From Capsaspora owczarzaki ATCC 30864 (lineage: Eukaryota > Opisthokonta > Filasterea), in the NCBI RefSeq assembly GCF_000151315.2, contig NW_011887303.1, positions 742,719-806,718 of the forward strand: a DNA stretch of 64,000 nucleotides, given 5' to 3'. Shown here piece by piece: positions 1 to 11,267 of this stretch (its first letter is position 1; the number at the start of each line of letters is the position of its first letter). The notes beneath the pieces are model-generated. The model had not been told where the DNA came from, ran no database searches, and saw only the letters and a program-made list of their open reading frames with translations. Made by a program: the position numbers and the translations under genes.

Positions 1-2318
1 TGATCTTCCGCCACGTTGTGCAAGGCAGTGATAAAGGCCTGAAGCGTCATTGTAACGGTTCCATTGCTGTAGAACGCGTGAGCCAGCAGAGGGAGTTTTT
101 TGAGGGTTCGCCCGCTGATCCCCTAAAAAGTCGAAACACATCAAAAAGTCTAGTTGTTGGGCCCTCTAACATGCACGATGCACACCGTTGTTGCATGATT
201 AAGTGTACCTGAGCCGCCTTGGCTGCATCGCGGAGTCGCACGCTGGATAATACGCCGGGGGCACTAGGGTTGTCGACATTGTCGAGTGCGAGCTGCCGCC
301 GAAAATGGAACCGAAACAAAGTCAACAAAACTCTCCTAAATCAAAAAGACCAACCATGCTCTGTGATACTCTTCTTCAGCTACTTGTCGACTTACCAGTT
401 CGAGAACAGGCTCGACAGGAGCAATGATGCCTCGAAGCATGAGCTCTTGGATGGCAGTGAACAAGATCGTGTACACTGCGCGCCAGCTCGGATATCCCAC
501 GTGCATTTTGATGTCAGCACGGTCCAAGAAGGCCTGTTGTGGGGGTGTGTTTGCATGCGCATGTCATCCGAGGCATGTTGCTGGTTCAGTGCGCAAGCGC
601 AAATGATGGCAAAAAATGGCACATTTTTCATTCATCATCCACCTACAGCATCGATGCACTTGGTCAGGTTGGACGTCGCCATGAGCAGAACATTTCGATT
701 ATGGCGGAGAGAGTCGATCTGTGTGAGTACTGCATTCACGACACGTAGCGCGTCCGAAGGGTCGGCGCCGGTTGAAGCAGACTGCCGCGCAGCCGTGATG
801 CTCTCGACCTCGTCAATCAGAAGGCACACCAACGTGCGCTCATCGCGGACGACTTGACGAATGCGTGCAAACAAGCGCCCGACCAGCTTGCCACTCTCGC
901 TAAAGTACTTGGAGAAGAGGTTGTGGCTGTTGATTTCAATGAAGCGGCCTTGCGCGAAATGCCGTCCAGACAGGCGAATGGCAAGTTTCTGTGCAAGTGC
1001 CTGTTTTGGAGACGACGGTGTGGGAGGGAAGGATGATGTCGGGATGCAAGTTAGGTCGATCGGACAGCGGACAAACCTGATAAAGTACTCTTCTACCTTG
1101 CAGAGCGACGTCTTGCCGGAGCCCGGTGGCCCATGCAGAAGAATCACGCGATTCCAAGACACCACGTTCGAGTTGACATTGTACTCGGAAAACAACATGG
1201 CCGTCGTCGCGTACTGTAACAGACGGCTTTGCACTTGGCCGTTTTGGTCAAACACCAAGCTTTCCCAAATACCGTGAAACTCGCGGTTTGGAATTGCATA
1301 TTCCATGCAGCTGGCATCCTCTTGCGCTGTCTCCTCGCCGGATGTTGGCTGTGCTCCATTCATGGCGGCTTGATCGCCATCGAATCCCGTCGTGTCGGCG
1401 TGGAACGACGGCGGGTGCTCGTGGTTTGAACCGGGTGCTTGATCCATGTCGATCGCTCCCGACGTGTCGGCATCGCTCATCTGATACAAATGCAGCATGA
1501 GCACAGTATTGTCGACCGACGACAATGGAGCCACTCCCGGGATGCCGGGGTCGACCTGAACATCTGCAAGCGAAACGACAATTCCTGGCTCGGCGGCGCT
1601 GGTCTTGTTATCCGATATGGAAATGAATTCGACGTTGTTTTGCAAGACTTGGTCCGTCCTGATGGTGGTTTGGGTGTATTTGGAGGCGGGGTGTGGGTAA
1701 AGGCACGATGTGATGCCGGTCAATTCATGCAATGTTGGTCTGGCAACGGAACCAAACTCTCAACCAGCAATGACAATTTCAAAACACACACAACCGACCC
1801 ACTTACACAAAATCCAGCCTGTGCAATGTAATGTTGGTACAAACACGATCGTGCTGGCGAAGATAGGAGAGAATACGCTCGCGCAGAGCTGAAAAGCTCA
1901 TGTCTGAATGGGGCTGTTGGCACACCTCGACATGCACCACCACACCGCGCCGGACAACCAACGCCGAGCTCGAGGAAAAGCTAGAACAACTTTTTGCATT
2001 GCTTTTGCGAGGTGCGGCGGAGTAAGTGGTACTGGAAGGGGCAGCAACACGACGCGCAAGCGGGGTGAATGGAGGTGCAGGAGCCGACACTCTCATCGCG
2101 GTCGCCATGTCAGGCGTTCGACAGACCGGGAAGATGTCTGCCGCCACTGCATCTGAGCGAACTAGCGGAGGGGGCTTGGCACAGGAGTGGTCTCTGGCAA
2201 GCGAGGACACTTCGCAGGCGAACGCGGCAAGTGTTTCAGGCGGAAATCCACTCGGCACGATGGCTTCATTCGAGCGTCCTGGCGAGTTGCCTGGTGGCAG
2301 GGGCGGATGGTATGACAT
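1..2318 (-). CDS. TRIP13: Pachytene checkpoint protein 2 / TRIP13 AAA+ ATPase, C-terminus cut by window edge
   Basis: AAA+ ATPase that remodels HORMA-domain proteins (Mad2, Hop1/HORMAD) in the spindle checkpoint and meiosis. Six exons read cleanly: 2318-1807, 1739-1097, 1000-647, 533-396, 292-186 and 66 to the edge; every splice phase closes. Seen: N-terminal motif VVVHVEVCQQ typical of the family, then EFHGIWESLV, Walker A HGPPGSGKTSLCK, NSHNLFSKYFSESGKL, Walker B LLIDEVES, RVVNAVLTQIDSL, and FLDRADIKMHVGYP spanning exons 3-4. The C-terminal TVTMTLQAF matches the family's TVTIEGF. Exon 2 to exon 3 contains an in-frame intron, so a naive open frame reads through it. The start at 2318 gives a low-complexity extension of about 140 residues before the conserved N-terminus. 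An ATG at 2108 is an alternative. The last residues lie beyond base 1. Confidence 0.9.
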
Positions 2319-2920
2319 GGTCCCCGTATTAGCAGCAGCAGCTGAAACCGTTGCGAGGACGGGTGCCTCGAGACTGGTCTTCTGGGGAACAAGCAAGAAA
2401 AAAAGAAAAAAAAATACAGCGCGACCAAATGAACGCCAATTGGTTTCCCGCCAAAACGAACGCCAGCAGTAGGGGTTTTGATCAACGCCCCGCTTCGCTG
2501 CCTCCCCTCTCCCGTGTTCCTCATACATCTCACGCAGCGTACAATACCACCACACCCATTCACAAGTCAGATGATGCCCCCCCCATGCCTTGCACTCTAA
2601 CACCCAAAACGCGAGCAAAAAAACACGCGTTTCGTTTCACTCAACTGGAACGAGGCCATCGTCCATGCACACGTCTGGAAGCACTTCGGCCGTGGGTTGG
2701 CGCGGTGTGGCATCTTCAAACGAGTCGGGCTTGAAAACCAAAGGTGGAAGGGAGCGGGGGAAGCTGCGATGCGATTGCATTGGTCGGTCGATGGGACGAA
2801 GAGAGAGACTGAGCCAGGCTTCAGTGCGAAATGAAAAGCGCAGTCGTTGCTCGTGTGCTTGTGTGATGTTGTACGTGTCTTGTCTGAGTGATGCAAAGTT
2901 TAGCACGAGGAGGAGGATGG

Positions 2921-2923
<3 letters not shown>

Positions 2924-2954
<31 letters not shown>
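2924..2954. repeat. Poly-A tract (31 nt)
   Basis: Uninterrupted A run on the plus strand, followed by further A-rich sequence up to the tRNA gene. There are no flanking direct repeats or retroelement body, so it is a plain homopolymer rather than an insertion tail. Confidence 0.9.
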
Positions 2955-2955
<1 letters not shown>

Positions 2956-2967
2956 CGAAAAAAAGAC

Positions 2968-2974
2968 AAAAAAA
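2968..2974 (-). terminator. RNA polymerase III T-run terminator of tRNA-Lys
   Basis: Seven consecutive A on the plus strand, so seven T on the transcribed strand, starting 8 nt after the tRNA 3' end. T runs of four or more end pol III transcription. Confidence 0.7.
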
Positions 2975-2981
2975 GAAGCCA

Positions 2982-3053
2982 GCCCGATACGGGGCTCGAA
3001 CCCGTGACACTGAGATTAAGAGTCTCACGCTCTACCGACTGAGCTAATCGGGC
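2982..3053 (-). tRNA. tRNA-Lys (anticodon CTT)
   Basis: Reverse-strand 72-nt cloverleaf. The acceptor stem GCCCGAT pairs with ATCGGGC, the D arm GCTC...GAGC closes, the anticodon stem TGAGA/TCTCA carries loop CTCTTAA (anticodon CTT, reading AAG), and the T arm is ACGGG-TTCGAGC-CCCGT. All four stems pair without mismatch. No intron is present. Internal A and B box sequences (TAGCTCAGTCGG; GGTTCGAGCC) serve as the promoter. Confidence 0.96.
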
Positions 3054-3133
3054 TTCTGGTTAGACCTAGGGCATATCCTTATATGAGCTATTCAACGACA
3101 AATCGGAAATCCAAAAATCTTTCGCAACAAGTC

Positions 3134-3139
3134 TTTATT
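3134..3139 (-). promoter_or_regulatory. Polyadenylation signal AATAAA for TMX2-like gene
   Basis: TTTATT on the plus strand, i.e. AATAAA in the gene's direction, about 90 nt after the stop codon at 3229. Confidence 0.45.
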
Positions 3140-3228
3140 TTTGCGCGTTCGTCGATCTCCTAGAATAAAATGGTTTAATACATTCAACAGGTCCAAAAAA
3201 AAGAAGCTTCCCCATAAAAAGCATTCAT

Positions 3229-4395
3229 TCAAGAACTGGAATTGATCTCGTTCAACTTGAACTCGGAAAGAATCCATCTCTGCGCAGTCAAACGAAAACA
3301 AAAACCGCACTCAGTCGCAAAAAGGCAACAACCTTCCCATCCCTCGTGAGCCAAAGCACAATAAAGCACATACCGAAAGCGCAGCAGTGCCCAGATGTAC
3401 TGGAACGCTGGTCGAGCGCTGGATTTCCTTGTTGCCCTTGAACAAGACGAGCGCTGGAATCGCCACGCCATTCGCATTGTTGTCAACGCTCAGCTGCGTA
3501 GCCTGAGCTGGATACCGGGCCACATCGAGATGGGCGAACGCCACTTTTCCATGCTTTGGGGTTTGGGCAATCACTTCAGCGATGGCGGGTACGAGGGCTT
3601 GCGAGCGCGTTTGCCACGGAATCGTCAGCTCGAGCAAGAGATAGTCGTCCGGACCGAAAATCAAAAAGAGCTGCCGAAGTTGCTTGGGGTCGAGCTTGCT
3701 AGACTTTGCGCGCAGCGTTGCCTCCGGTTGGCGGAGGAAGACGAACGAAACTGTAAACAGCGCAGAACGAACGACAGGGAGATGAATGAATCGTGTCAGA
3801 TCGACGTGTGCATTCGAATAGCATCTTCAACTGCATTGCCACATCACCCTGGGATGGAACATCCATGCTTGCACAGGAGGTGCAGCGTTGCTCTCCGCTC
3901 AACAACTCACCAATGCAAACCACGCTGTACGCCCAGCACAGCATCGAGCTTGGCAACCGCAAGTACAAGGCCAGCAGCGTGTACACTTTCCCAGCCGCCA
4001 TTGCGCTGCTCAGATACGCCATGATGGACGGATTGCGCCGTGCTTGGATCAAGAAGGCGACGCAGACCAACGTCGTCACATAACGCTCTCGTGAAGTGCC
4101 CTGCACGCAAAAACAAAAAACACCATTGCATTTTTGCTGCAATTGTGAGCATAATCCATGGTTCTCAGAGGGCACCCCCCTTAAGCCGGATCTGCGACGT
4201 TACATCCGTGTGCGTCCAGTTCAAGACTTGGTCCACTTGGCCGCTCATCCACGGGACAGGCACCCACTTGCCCCACACCAGGAACAGCGCAATCAGTGCA
4301 TTGACAGCATAGTAAGCTGAGATCAGCGGCTTCCAATCGAATGCAAACCGACGCGGACTGGCGGCCACGAGCGGCGGCGCTGACTGATCCGCCAT
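3229..4395 (-). CDS. TMX2: Thioredoxin-related transmembrane protein 2-like (TMX2)
   Basis: ER membrane thioredoxin-fold protein. Four exons, 4395-4204, 4100-3911, 3750-3374 and 3279-3229, give 269 residues (human about 296) with all phases closing. Seen: an N-terminal hydrophobic segment (LISAYYAVNALIALFLVWG), a second block of hydrophobic stretches around ALYLRLPSSMLCWAYSVVCI, then the thioredoxin core with GKVAFAHLDVARYPAQATQL, IPALVLFKGNKEIQR and the C-terminal EFKLNEI, which parallel TMX2's GKVDVGRYTDV, PTLILFQGGKE and EFNLNEL. The active-site region reads IPWQTRSQ, with no cysteine where vertebrate TMX2 has SNDC. It is therefore very likely not a redox enzyme. It is divergently transcribed from PRPF3, 146 nt apart. 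Confidence 0.85.
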
Positions 4396-4541
4396 TGATG
4401 CTGTAGCAGTAAGACTGACCGTTCGTTACCTTGGCTCTTCCAAATCGACAACACTGGTAACAGTACTAATCCAATACAATACAAGATTAGTGACTTGATC
4501 AGTCTTTTCGTTCTCCGTTCTCATCACTGCTGCAAACTCCA
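4396..4541. promoter_or_regulatory. Short divergent promoter between TMX2-like and PRPF3
   Basis: Only 146 nt separate the two start codons of oppositely oriented genes, so both promoters and 5' leaders must lie here. No TATA box is obvious. The middle is AT-rich (CCAATACAATACAAG region near 4470). Confidence 0.5.
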
Positions 4542-6889
4542 ATGTCGCTCACCGACTCGGAAGCAACCGAGGTGCGCACATGGATGCACCGGGCATTGGC
4601 AGCCATCACTGGCGGAGCTGCTTCGGACGCTGCCGTGGTGAACTCGGCCATCACGCTGTACAGGAGCAACGCGACGCGCGAACAGCTCGCGCAAGAGTTG
4701 ACGCGCTCGCTCAACGGCAATGCGTCGGCAGCCAGCGGGCTCGCCTCGGGCCTCCTGCATGAGATCGGCCAAGCCAAGGCACGCACCATCAAGGCACGCT
4801 TCGAGAGCCTGGCGGGGGCTTCGCGTCTCGGTCCTGCGGCAGCAGCAGCAGCAGCCGCAACGACAATTCAGCCTGCTCATCCACCTGCGACTGCTGCTGC
4901 CCCTGCTGCGGCTCCGGCAGTGCAGCTGCAGTTCTCGAGCTCGGCAATCCAGGCTTCCATCCAGCAGGCACAGCAGCTGCTCGAACGCAAGCGGGCTGCC
5001 GAGGAAGCGTCCGAAGCCGAGCGCAAGCGAATGCGTCGAGATCTCGACGATGCGGCGCCGCCGATGCCCAAGGTGAACATTGACAGCCAAGGTCGCATGG
5101 TGGACACGTCGGGAAAGATCATCGAGGACGCGCCAAAGTTTGTGCCGACGATGCAAGTGAACATCCGCGCTGCGACGGCCAAGCAGCAACGCGAGGAGGA
5201 GCGCCTCCAGCAGAAGGAAGCCTGGAAGGCACAGGAGGCTGCAGAGCGCGAGGCAGCGAGGCCAGAGAACAACCCGTATTACGATCCACGACTTGGAGGT
5301 GGCGCGTCGCAGCGTGCGGCACGTTCGATGCGGTTTCACCAGCCGGGCAAGTTTGAAAACCAGGCGCACCAGATTCGCGCGCGTGCACAGCTGGAAATGT
5401 TGCAGCAGGAGATTGCCAATGCTGCCAAAAAGACCGCGCTGTCATCAGCGACAAAGCTGGCACTCATCGTCTCGAATCGGGACTCTGCGATGGACGAGAT
5501 GGTCCCCGATATCGAATGGTGGGACGCCGAAGTGCTGACCGCGCCCGATCCATCCACTGCCACCAACCTTGGCACCCGTGACCGACCACTGACGCAAGTT
5601 TCTTACCCCGACTTTCCTGTCCTGTCAACCGAGGAGTTGACTCTGGCCTTCTCCACCGCGTTGCGAGTGAACGGCAAGAACGACAGCTCGGCCATGGACA
5701 CGGCAACTACCGACAACTCACAACAGCAGCCGCCCTTGCCGGAAGCAACGCAGGCGCTCGTGGACCGAATCTGCAAGCTCACGTCCATTTCACAACTCGT
5801 AGAACACCCAATCCCGTTGCGACCCCCGTTCGAGCCGCTCGTTCAGCCTGTCATGCCAATCATGTTGACGCCTCGCGAACGAAAGAAGCTCCGCCGTCAG
5901 ATGCGCCTCGAAAAGCAAAAGGAGAAGGAGGATCGAATTCGACTGGGTCTCGAGGCGGCGCCCGCGGGCAAGCTCAAGCTCTCCAATCTCATGCGCGTGC
6001 TGGGTGACCAGGCTGTCCAAGACCCGACCAAGTTGGAAGCCCAAGTGCGCGCAGAAGTCGCTGCACGCCATGCCAAGCACCTGGCAGACAACGAATCGCG
6101 CAAGCTCAAGCCGGAAGAGCGGAGAGCCAAGCGTCTGGAGAAGCGCATGCGCGATACCCAGTTTAGCGTCAATGTGGCTGTCTTCCTGGTCAAGGATTTG
6201 AGCAATCCCCGCTACCGGTACAAGGTTGATATTAACGCGCAGCAGTACCTGCTGACTGGCATTGTTGTTCACTTTCAAGATATGAATTTGGTGATTGTCG
6301 AAGGAGGTAAGAAGCCGCCAATGTGTCGTTTGCTGCGTGGTTTTTGTTGTGGCATTGCATGTGCATTCGCATATCTAACTGATCGCCTCATTGAAACACC
6401 ACACAGGTCCTCGCTCCATCAAGCGGTATAAGCGGTTGATGCTGAATCGAATCAAATGGGGGCAAGCCTGGAGCAAAAAGTCCCGAATGGCTCCAGCGGC
6501 GGACGATGCCGCTGACGATTCAGACAACTCGGAAGCTGAATCGGACGACGACGCGGCAGATGCTACCGGTGCCATCTCGAGCGCCACATCGACCGATGGC
6601 TGCTCGCTCGTTTGGGAGGTATGGGGTTGCTTTTTTTTTTTCGAGAGCTGGAGCTCATCGCTTTGTCTACTCATGGCTCTCACCCAATTCATGTATTTGG
6701 TTGATTTTCCCCCGATTGTCTTGACGTTGCAATTGACAGGGAACGGTGAAGGAGCACAACTTTAAGAAATGGAGCTTCCTGGTGTGTCCAACTGAAGGGA
6801 CTGCCCGTGAAGCCCTGCGTTCGCATGGCGTGGAACATTACTGGGACATGGCACTCAATCAAGCTGTTGGTGGTGAATCGCACGACTAA
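4542..6889 (+). CDS. PRPF3: U4/U6 small nuclear ribonucleoprotein Prp3
   Basis: Spliceosomal U4/U6 snRNP component that binds U4/U6 RNA and helps tri-snRNP assembly in the nucleus. Exons 4542-6306, 6407-6618 and 6740-6889 give 708 residues (human about 683). Domains seen: N-terminal PWI-like helical domain (residues 1-80, EVRTWMHRALAAITGG), an Ala/Gln-rich linker, basic coiled region, then the PRP3 domain with LTPRERKKLRRQMRLEKQKE, KLSNLMRVLGDQAVQDPTK, VVHFQDMNLVIVEGG split by intron 1, RYKRLMLNRIKW, and the C-terminal DUF1115 block (CSLVWEG across intron 2, WSFLVCPTEGTAREALRSHG, VEHYWDMAL). Acidic stretch DDAADDSDNSEAESDDD lies in exon 2. A poly-T run sits in intron 2. Confidence 0.97.
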
Positions 6890-6896
6890 GAGCGAC

Positions 6897-6902
6897 AATA
6901 AA
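6897..6902 (+). promoter_or_regulatory. Polyadenylation signal AATAAA for PRPF3
   Basis: Canonical hexamer 8 nt past the PRPF3 stop. Only 76 nt separate this stop from that of the convergent gene. Confidence 0.55.
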
Positions 6903-6965
6903 TAGTGTTTTTAGTTGTGATACAAATTGTGCGGCTTTTTGCGCGTCTGTTTTTTTCTCGGCCGT

Positions 6966-7631
6966 TCAAGGAAGCGTTTCTATCCGCTTGGCATACTGCT
7001 GCTTGAATGCTTCTCCCTGCTCGAGTAGATGTGGTGGCAAGCGACGACGAGCGATCGGAACGTCCTGGTCAATCATCAACTGAACGCACGAGCGAAAGCT
7101 CTGCAGCCGGACATCCAGCTCGCCGGCTTCCAGCTACATGAAGCAACACGGGTAAAACAGAGTGAGAATAGATACCAACCATTGTGTACCATCGTGAAAG
7201 GAGTGTGGTTGTCGCGCTTTACGGGATCGCTGGCGTACAGCTCGTCGTAACACGGCGCACACATGCAGCGGCGCACACACTCCTCGGTCGCCTCCGAGCC
7301 GCATTCTGTCGTGCAGATTGTTTCCAACTGTCGCACGCGATGGTCCTAACGTTGCATCACCGTGACAGTGAGTGCAGTTTCACGTCAACGAACAACAAGT
7401 CGTCGCGTTTACATTTTTCTTCGAGCTTTGGAACTTTGTGAATGTGTACACGGGCACTTCTGGCTCGACCAGGGCGTTGAACGGGCGACGTGACAGTGAG
7501 ACGTGATCGAGGGCGTTGCTGGGAATGCCAAGTGCGCTCAAGAGCTGGTCGTTGTCGAGCACCGCAGCGTCATCGCCCAGCGCCAGCTCGACGTGCAGGA
7601 CCAGCACAAGCAGCACAGTGATGATCCGCAT
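6966..7631 (-). CDS. Small secreted or ER-luminal cysteine-rich protein, function unknown
   Basis: Three exons (7631-7413, 7345-7223, 7133-6966) encode 169 residues with phase-0 introns. Start chosen at the ATG beginning MRIITVLLVLVLHVELALG, a clean signal peptide; an ATG 18 nt upstream is possible. The middle exon is cysteine-dense: ICTTEC, ECVRRC and CMCAPC give two CX3C units and a CXCX2C unit, followed by CYDELYASDPLEAGELDVRL and a last cysteine in FRSCVQ. I do not recognise a named family. The DPLEAGELD stretch looks like a conserved motif rather than linker, and I have a vague memory of similar unnamed plant proteins. It has no membrane segment after the signal peptide and no KDEL-type end (it ends IETLP). 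Convergent with PRPF3. Confidence 0.7.
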
Positions 7632-8731
7632 TCGAGCTTGGTTGCACATGCTTTTTCGAGCCTTCCTCCAGCACCGTAAAAAGAAAAGGACGACTGCAAG
7701 TTTACGCAGAAACGGGGGTTTTGGAGCATTCGTTTACGTGATAATCCGAGTCACTTGCCTTTCAGTTGTTCTGGTGGCGTGCACAAGGTGTATATGCGAT
7801 TGCAAGTGCAGTAGTGAGCGTGGATGCAGAGCGAGCTGCCTGAATTGGCAAGGCAACCAGAAGCAGTCGTTTTTTGTTGCATTTTGGTAAGAACGATTGT
7901 GTGGGTTTTTGTGTGTGTCGCTCGTTGTCGACGTCTGCTTGTTGGATGCGTGAATTGAAGCGAGAGAGATGAAGGAGAGAGATGAAGGAGAGAAGCGGGG
8001 GGGGGGAGAGGTGAGAAGGGGTGAGAAGGAGGGTGAGAACGAATGAGCGGAAGCTAGCGGTTTTTGACTGCCGTCAACCCGGAGGGAGTCCATCGGCGGC
8101 GGGTCGACCTTCTTGCGCTTGTGGTCGTTCGGTGCTCCATTGCCTTGTGTTGATGCTGTTGCTGTGTGTTGCGTGCTGCTCCATCGTCAACGCTGAACGA
8201 ACTGGAAGAAGACAAAAAAAAAAAAAAAGAAAAAAAAAAGGAAAAAAAAGACAAAACCACGAATCAGTGGCATTGCATTGGAACGGCTAGGTGTTGGGGT
8301 GCTCGGCAGCCACCAAAGCGAGGAAATGGGAAGCAAGGTAAAGAAAAGTAAAGGGAAGACGTTGGCTGGAGGCAGACTGCAGCGCAACTCCAGCAAAGAA
8401 GCAAAGAAACGGATGATCGATATCAGCATTTATTTTTATTTTTATTTTTTATTTTTTTATTTTTTATTTTTTATTTTCTATTTTTTTTTTATAACCAAAC
8501 TTTGAACTTGCTCACTTTTTCTGTCGATCGCTGGCTTGTCTTGTCTTGTCTTGTCTTGTCTTGTCTTGTCTTGTCTTGGTCAGATCATCATCATTGTTTT
8601 CTGTGAGATCAAGGAATTTCAAACAAACCCCCCCCCTTCCTTTGAGATTTCGAGTTCCAAGCAACAAACCCATCGAAATACCTGCTCAGATGACACTTGG
8701 TAACAACGATTTGGCTGGCTGACTCGACGTT
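7632..8731. other. Intergenic, low-complexity
   Basis: No supported gene. It contains GA-rich sequence near 7960-8035, A-rich tracts at 8213-8250, a T/A-only stretch at 8427-8491 and a CTTGT tandem repeat at 8535-8578. It probably holds the promoters of the flanking divergent genes. Confidence 0.5.
8535..8578. repeat. (CTTGT)n microsatellite, about 8.8 copies
   Basis: Perfect pentanucleotide tandem repeat of 44 nt, just upstream of the cytohesin gene. Confidence 0.95.
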
Positions 8732-10976
8732 ATGGGAAGCTATTCTGTGTGGCTGGAATCTCACCCTGCAAGCAAATTGATTTTGGTGGACTTGCTTTTT
8801 GGTGGTGCGGTACTTGTCGGCGTGGCAGGCGGAGAACCTTTGCTGGGTGCCGATCTCAACACGTCCGAACGCAGGACGGTCGCACGGCTCGGTCAGCGCA
8901 AGGAGCGCCTGCGGGAAGAAATCCGACACCTGAAGGAGGAGGTCTCCAAAATCCAAGCAGAGCTCGCTGCGCTGGACGCTCAGGCACCGAAAGCAGACAC
9001 TGCGTGAGCATTCCCGCAAAGCTGAATGGACACAATGTTGACCATTCTCATTTCTCGTTCGTTGATTGGTGCTTGACAGCCCTGATGATGACGAGGCCCT
9101 GAAGGCCCGTCAGCTCAACATTGGCAAGAAAAAGTTCAACATGGATCCAAAGAAGGTGAGCCAGTTGAGACGTGTTTGCCTGCTTTTCAGTTCTGCGATT
9201 TCGTGAAAACGCTCAATTCTGTCCTCGTTTCGAAAACAACAGGGCCTCCAATACCTCACCGACAATGGCCTGATTCAACTAACACCCGAAGCAGTCGCCA
9301 AGTTCTTGCTGGAGAGCGACATGCTGAGCAAGACTGCCATTGGCGATTATCTCGGCGAGCTGTACGGCTTTTTTTTTTGTCGGCGTGGCATGTTCCTGAT
9401 CTTCTCTTCAACGCGCCCCCCTCCTCTCTCTCGCGACATCCAACTTGTCCTCACTGTATTATTTTGTCTTTTGTGCTGCTTGTTTCGCGGTCGACGCTCA
9501 AACACCAATCGCCGCTGCCGCGAGTGCAGGAAGGAGTTCAACCTCGCTACGTTGCAGCGTTTTGTTGATTTGCAAAAATTCGGAGGCATGACGTTCGACA
9601 CCGCATTAAGGTTTGTTCAAAAAGTTGCTCTCTCTGCTCGATGGACAATGTTCACGCAGAGACTTTTTGTGCACTCATGCTTCAACATAATTCTCGTTGG
9701 TTGGAACAGAAAATTCCTGTCGAGTTTTCGCCTGCCTGGAGAGGCCCAGAAGATTGATCGCATGATGGAACGCTTCGCTGACAAGTACTGCAAGGAAAAC
9801 ACGGACGTATTTGCGCATCCAGGTGAGTTTAGCGCAGAGTTTAGCGCAGTTTAGCGGAGAGCACGAAAAGTGGGGTTTTGCAAGGAGTTTTGGTTTTGCG
9901 TATTGTCTCATCCCCGCTTTTGTTTGTTTGGCAATTTTGTAGACACCTGCTACGTTCTGGCATTCTCAATTATCATGCTCAACACGGACTTGCATAATCC
10001 GAGCATCAAGAATAAGATTACGCTCGAGGGCTTTATCAAGAACAATCGTGGCATCAATCAGGGCCAAGATTTGGCACCAGAGTTCCTCTCTGTGCGTATA
10101 TCCTTTGTGTCGCTCAGAACCACACGACTTGCCAGACATCTCATTTTCCGTCGGCTCATTGGTGCAGGTGCTGTACGATCGGATCAAGAACGAAGAGCTG
10201 GAAATGCCAAAAGACGAAGACGGGACGGACATGTCGTACACGTTCTTCAACCCCGAGCGAGAAGGCTGGCTGACCAAGCAAGGTATGTCCATTCATTGCT
10301 TTATTTTCGGGAATTGGGATGTAGCTAGTTTCGGGTTGGTTGTCGTTCGAGTGTCTCACTTGCCGACTTTTGCACTTTTGCAGGCGGACGCAAAAAGAAC
10401 TGGCGCAAGCGATGGTTTGTCTTGACTGGTAACTGCCTGTACTACTTCAAGGAGACGGCTGTAAGGGATGATTACGCATTTGGCGAATTGGGGGCGGTTT
10501 TGACCGCGTTTCACCACAAAGAGACAAAACGAAATTAAACGATACTGCACGAACTCACTTTGCTCCGTATCAACAGGATCCCCACCCGCTCGGCATCATC
10601 CCGCTTGAGGATTTGCGAGTGCGCGATGTCAGTGTGGCCTCCAAGCGAGCCCACTGCTTTGAGATTTACAACGCAACGGACGGTTTCATCAAGGCCTGCA
10701 AGACATCATCTGACGGCACCGTGGTCGAAGGCAAGGCACATCAACAACGTCTTGGCTAATGGGGGACTCGATTTTGATGGCAGGTTGCTCATTTGTTTTC
10801 ATTCGCTGTTTTCGTTCGTCATCATACCAGGTCGTCACGAGCGCTATCTGATCTGTGCTGCCAACGGAGACGAGATGAACGACTGGATCAACAGCATCAA
10901 TGCCAGTATCAAGTGCAACCCGATCGTCGAGCTGCAGCGCATCAAGAAGGCCAAGGTCACCGATGCAACTATTTGA
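8732..10976 (+). CDS. Cytohesin-type ARF guanine nucleotide exchange factor (Sec7-PH)
   Basis: Activates ARF GTPases at membranes. Ten exons (8732-9003, 9080-9155, 9243-9361, 9530-9610, 9710-9822, 9943-10091, 10168-10282, 10384-10460, 10577-10730, 10831-10976) join to 433 residues in phase. Seen: N-terminal coiled coil ([20 protein letters not shown]), Sec7 domain with [24 protein letters not shown] (containing the catalytic glutamate), [47 protein letters not shown], then [19 protein letters not shown] leading into the PH domain ([14 protein letters not shown] pattern with Lys for Arg, [22 protein letters not shown]-like end). Order and length (human cytohesins about 400) match the cytohesin family, not the larger GBF/BIG GEFs. 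Intron 9 uses a GC donor (after base 10730). The first 50 residues ([10 protein letters not shown]...) are unusual, and an upstream exon could replace them. Confidence 0.93.
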
Positions 10977-11267
10977 ACAATGGGCGACAAAGTAGTAATC
11001 TTTACTATCGACTTTTTGCGACTCGACTATTGTTGTAAATACCCCCCCCCTTTTGCTTGTGTGTTTTTGTGTTTGCTTCTTCTCTTGTCCTACTCTTCCT
11101 TGCGGATGTGTTGTCGTGTTTGAGTGTGTCTGAGGTTTTTACAATTCTGCTTTTACTCCCAAAATGTACCATTCTCAACTCGAGCATCTTCTTGTTCCAT
11201 TTGGAGCATTTTTTTCTCTCACTCTTCATTTTGTGATCCAATCACTTATTCACACATCACTTCAATA

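Larger units (their letters stand above)
2319..2981. other. Intergenic, TRIP13 upstream to tRNA-Lys
   Basis: No supported gene. Open frames here are short and low complexity. The segment holds the likely promoter or 5' leader of TRIP13 (read leftward) and a 31-A homopolymer at 2924-2954 just beyond the tRNA 3' end. Confidence 0.5.

Noticed and set aside
8535-8578. CTTGT repeats as a telomere-like or CRISPR-like array
   Set aside because: Perfect short-unit microsatellite without spacers.
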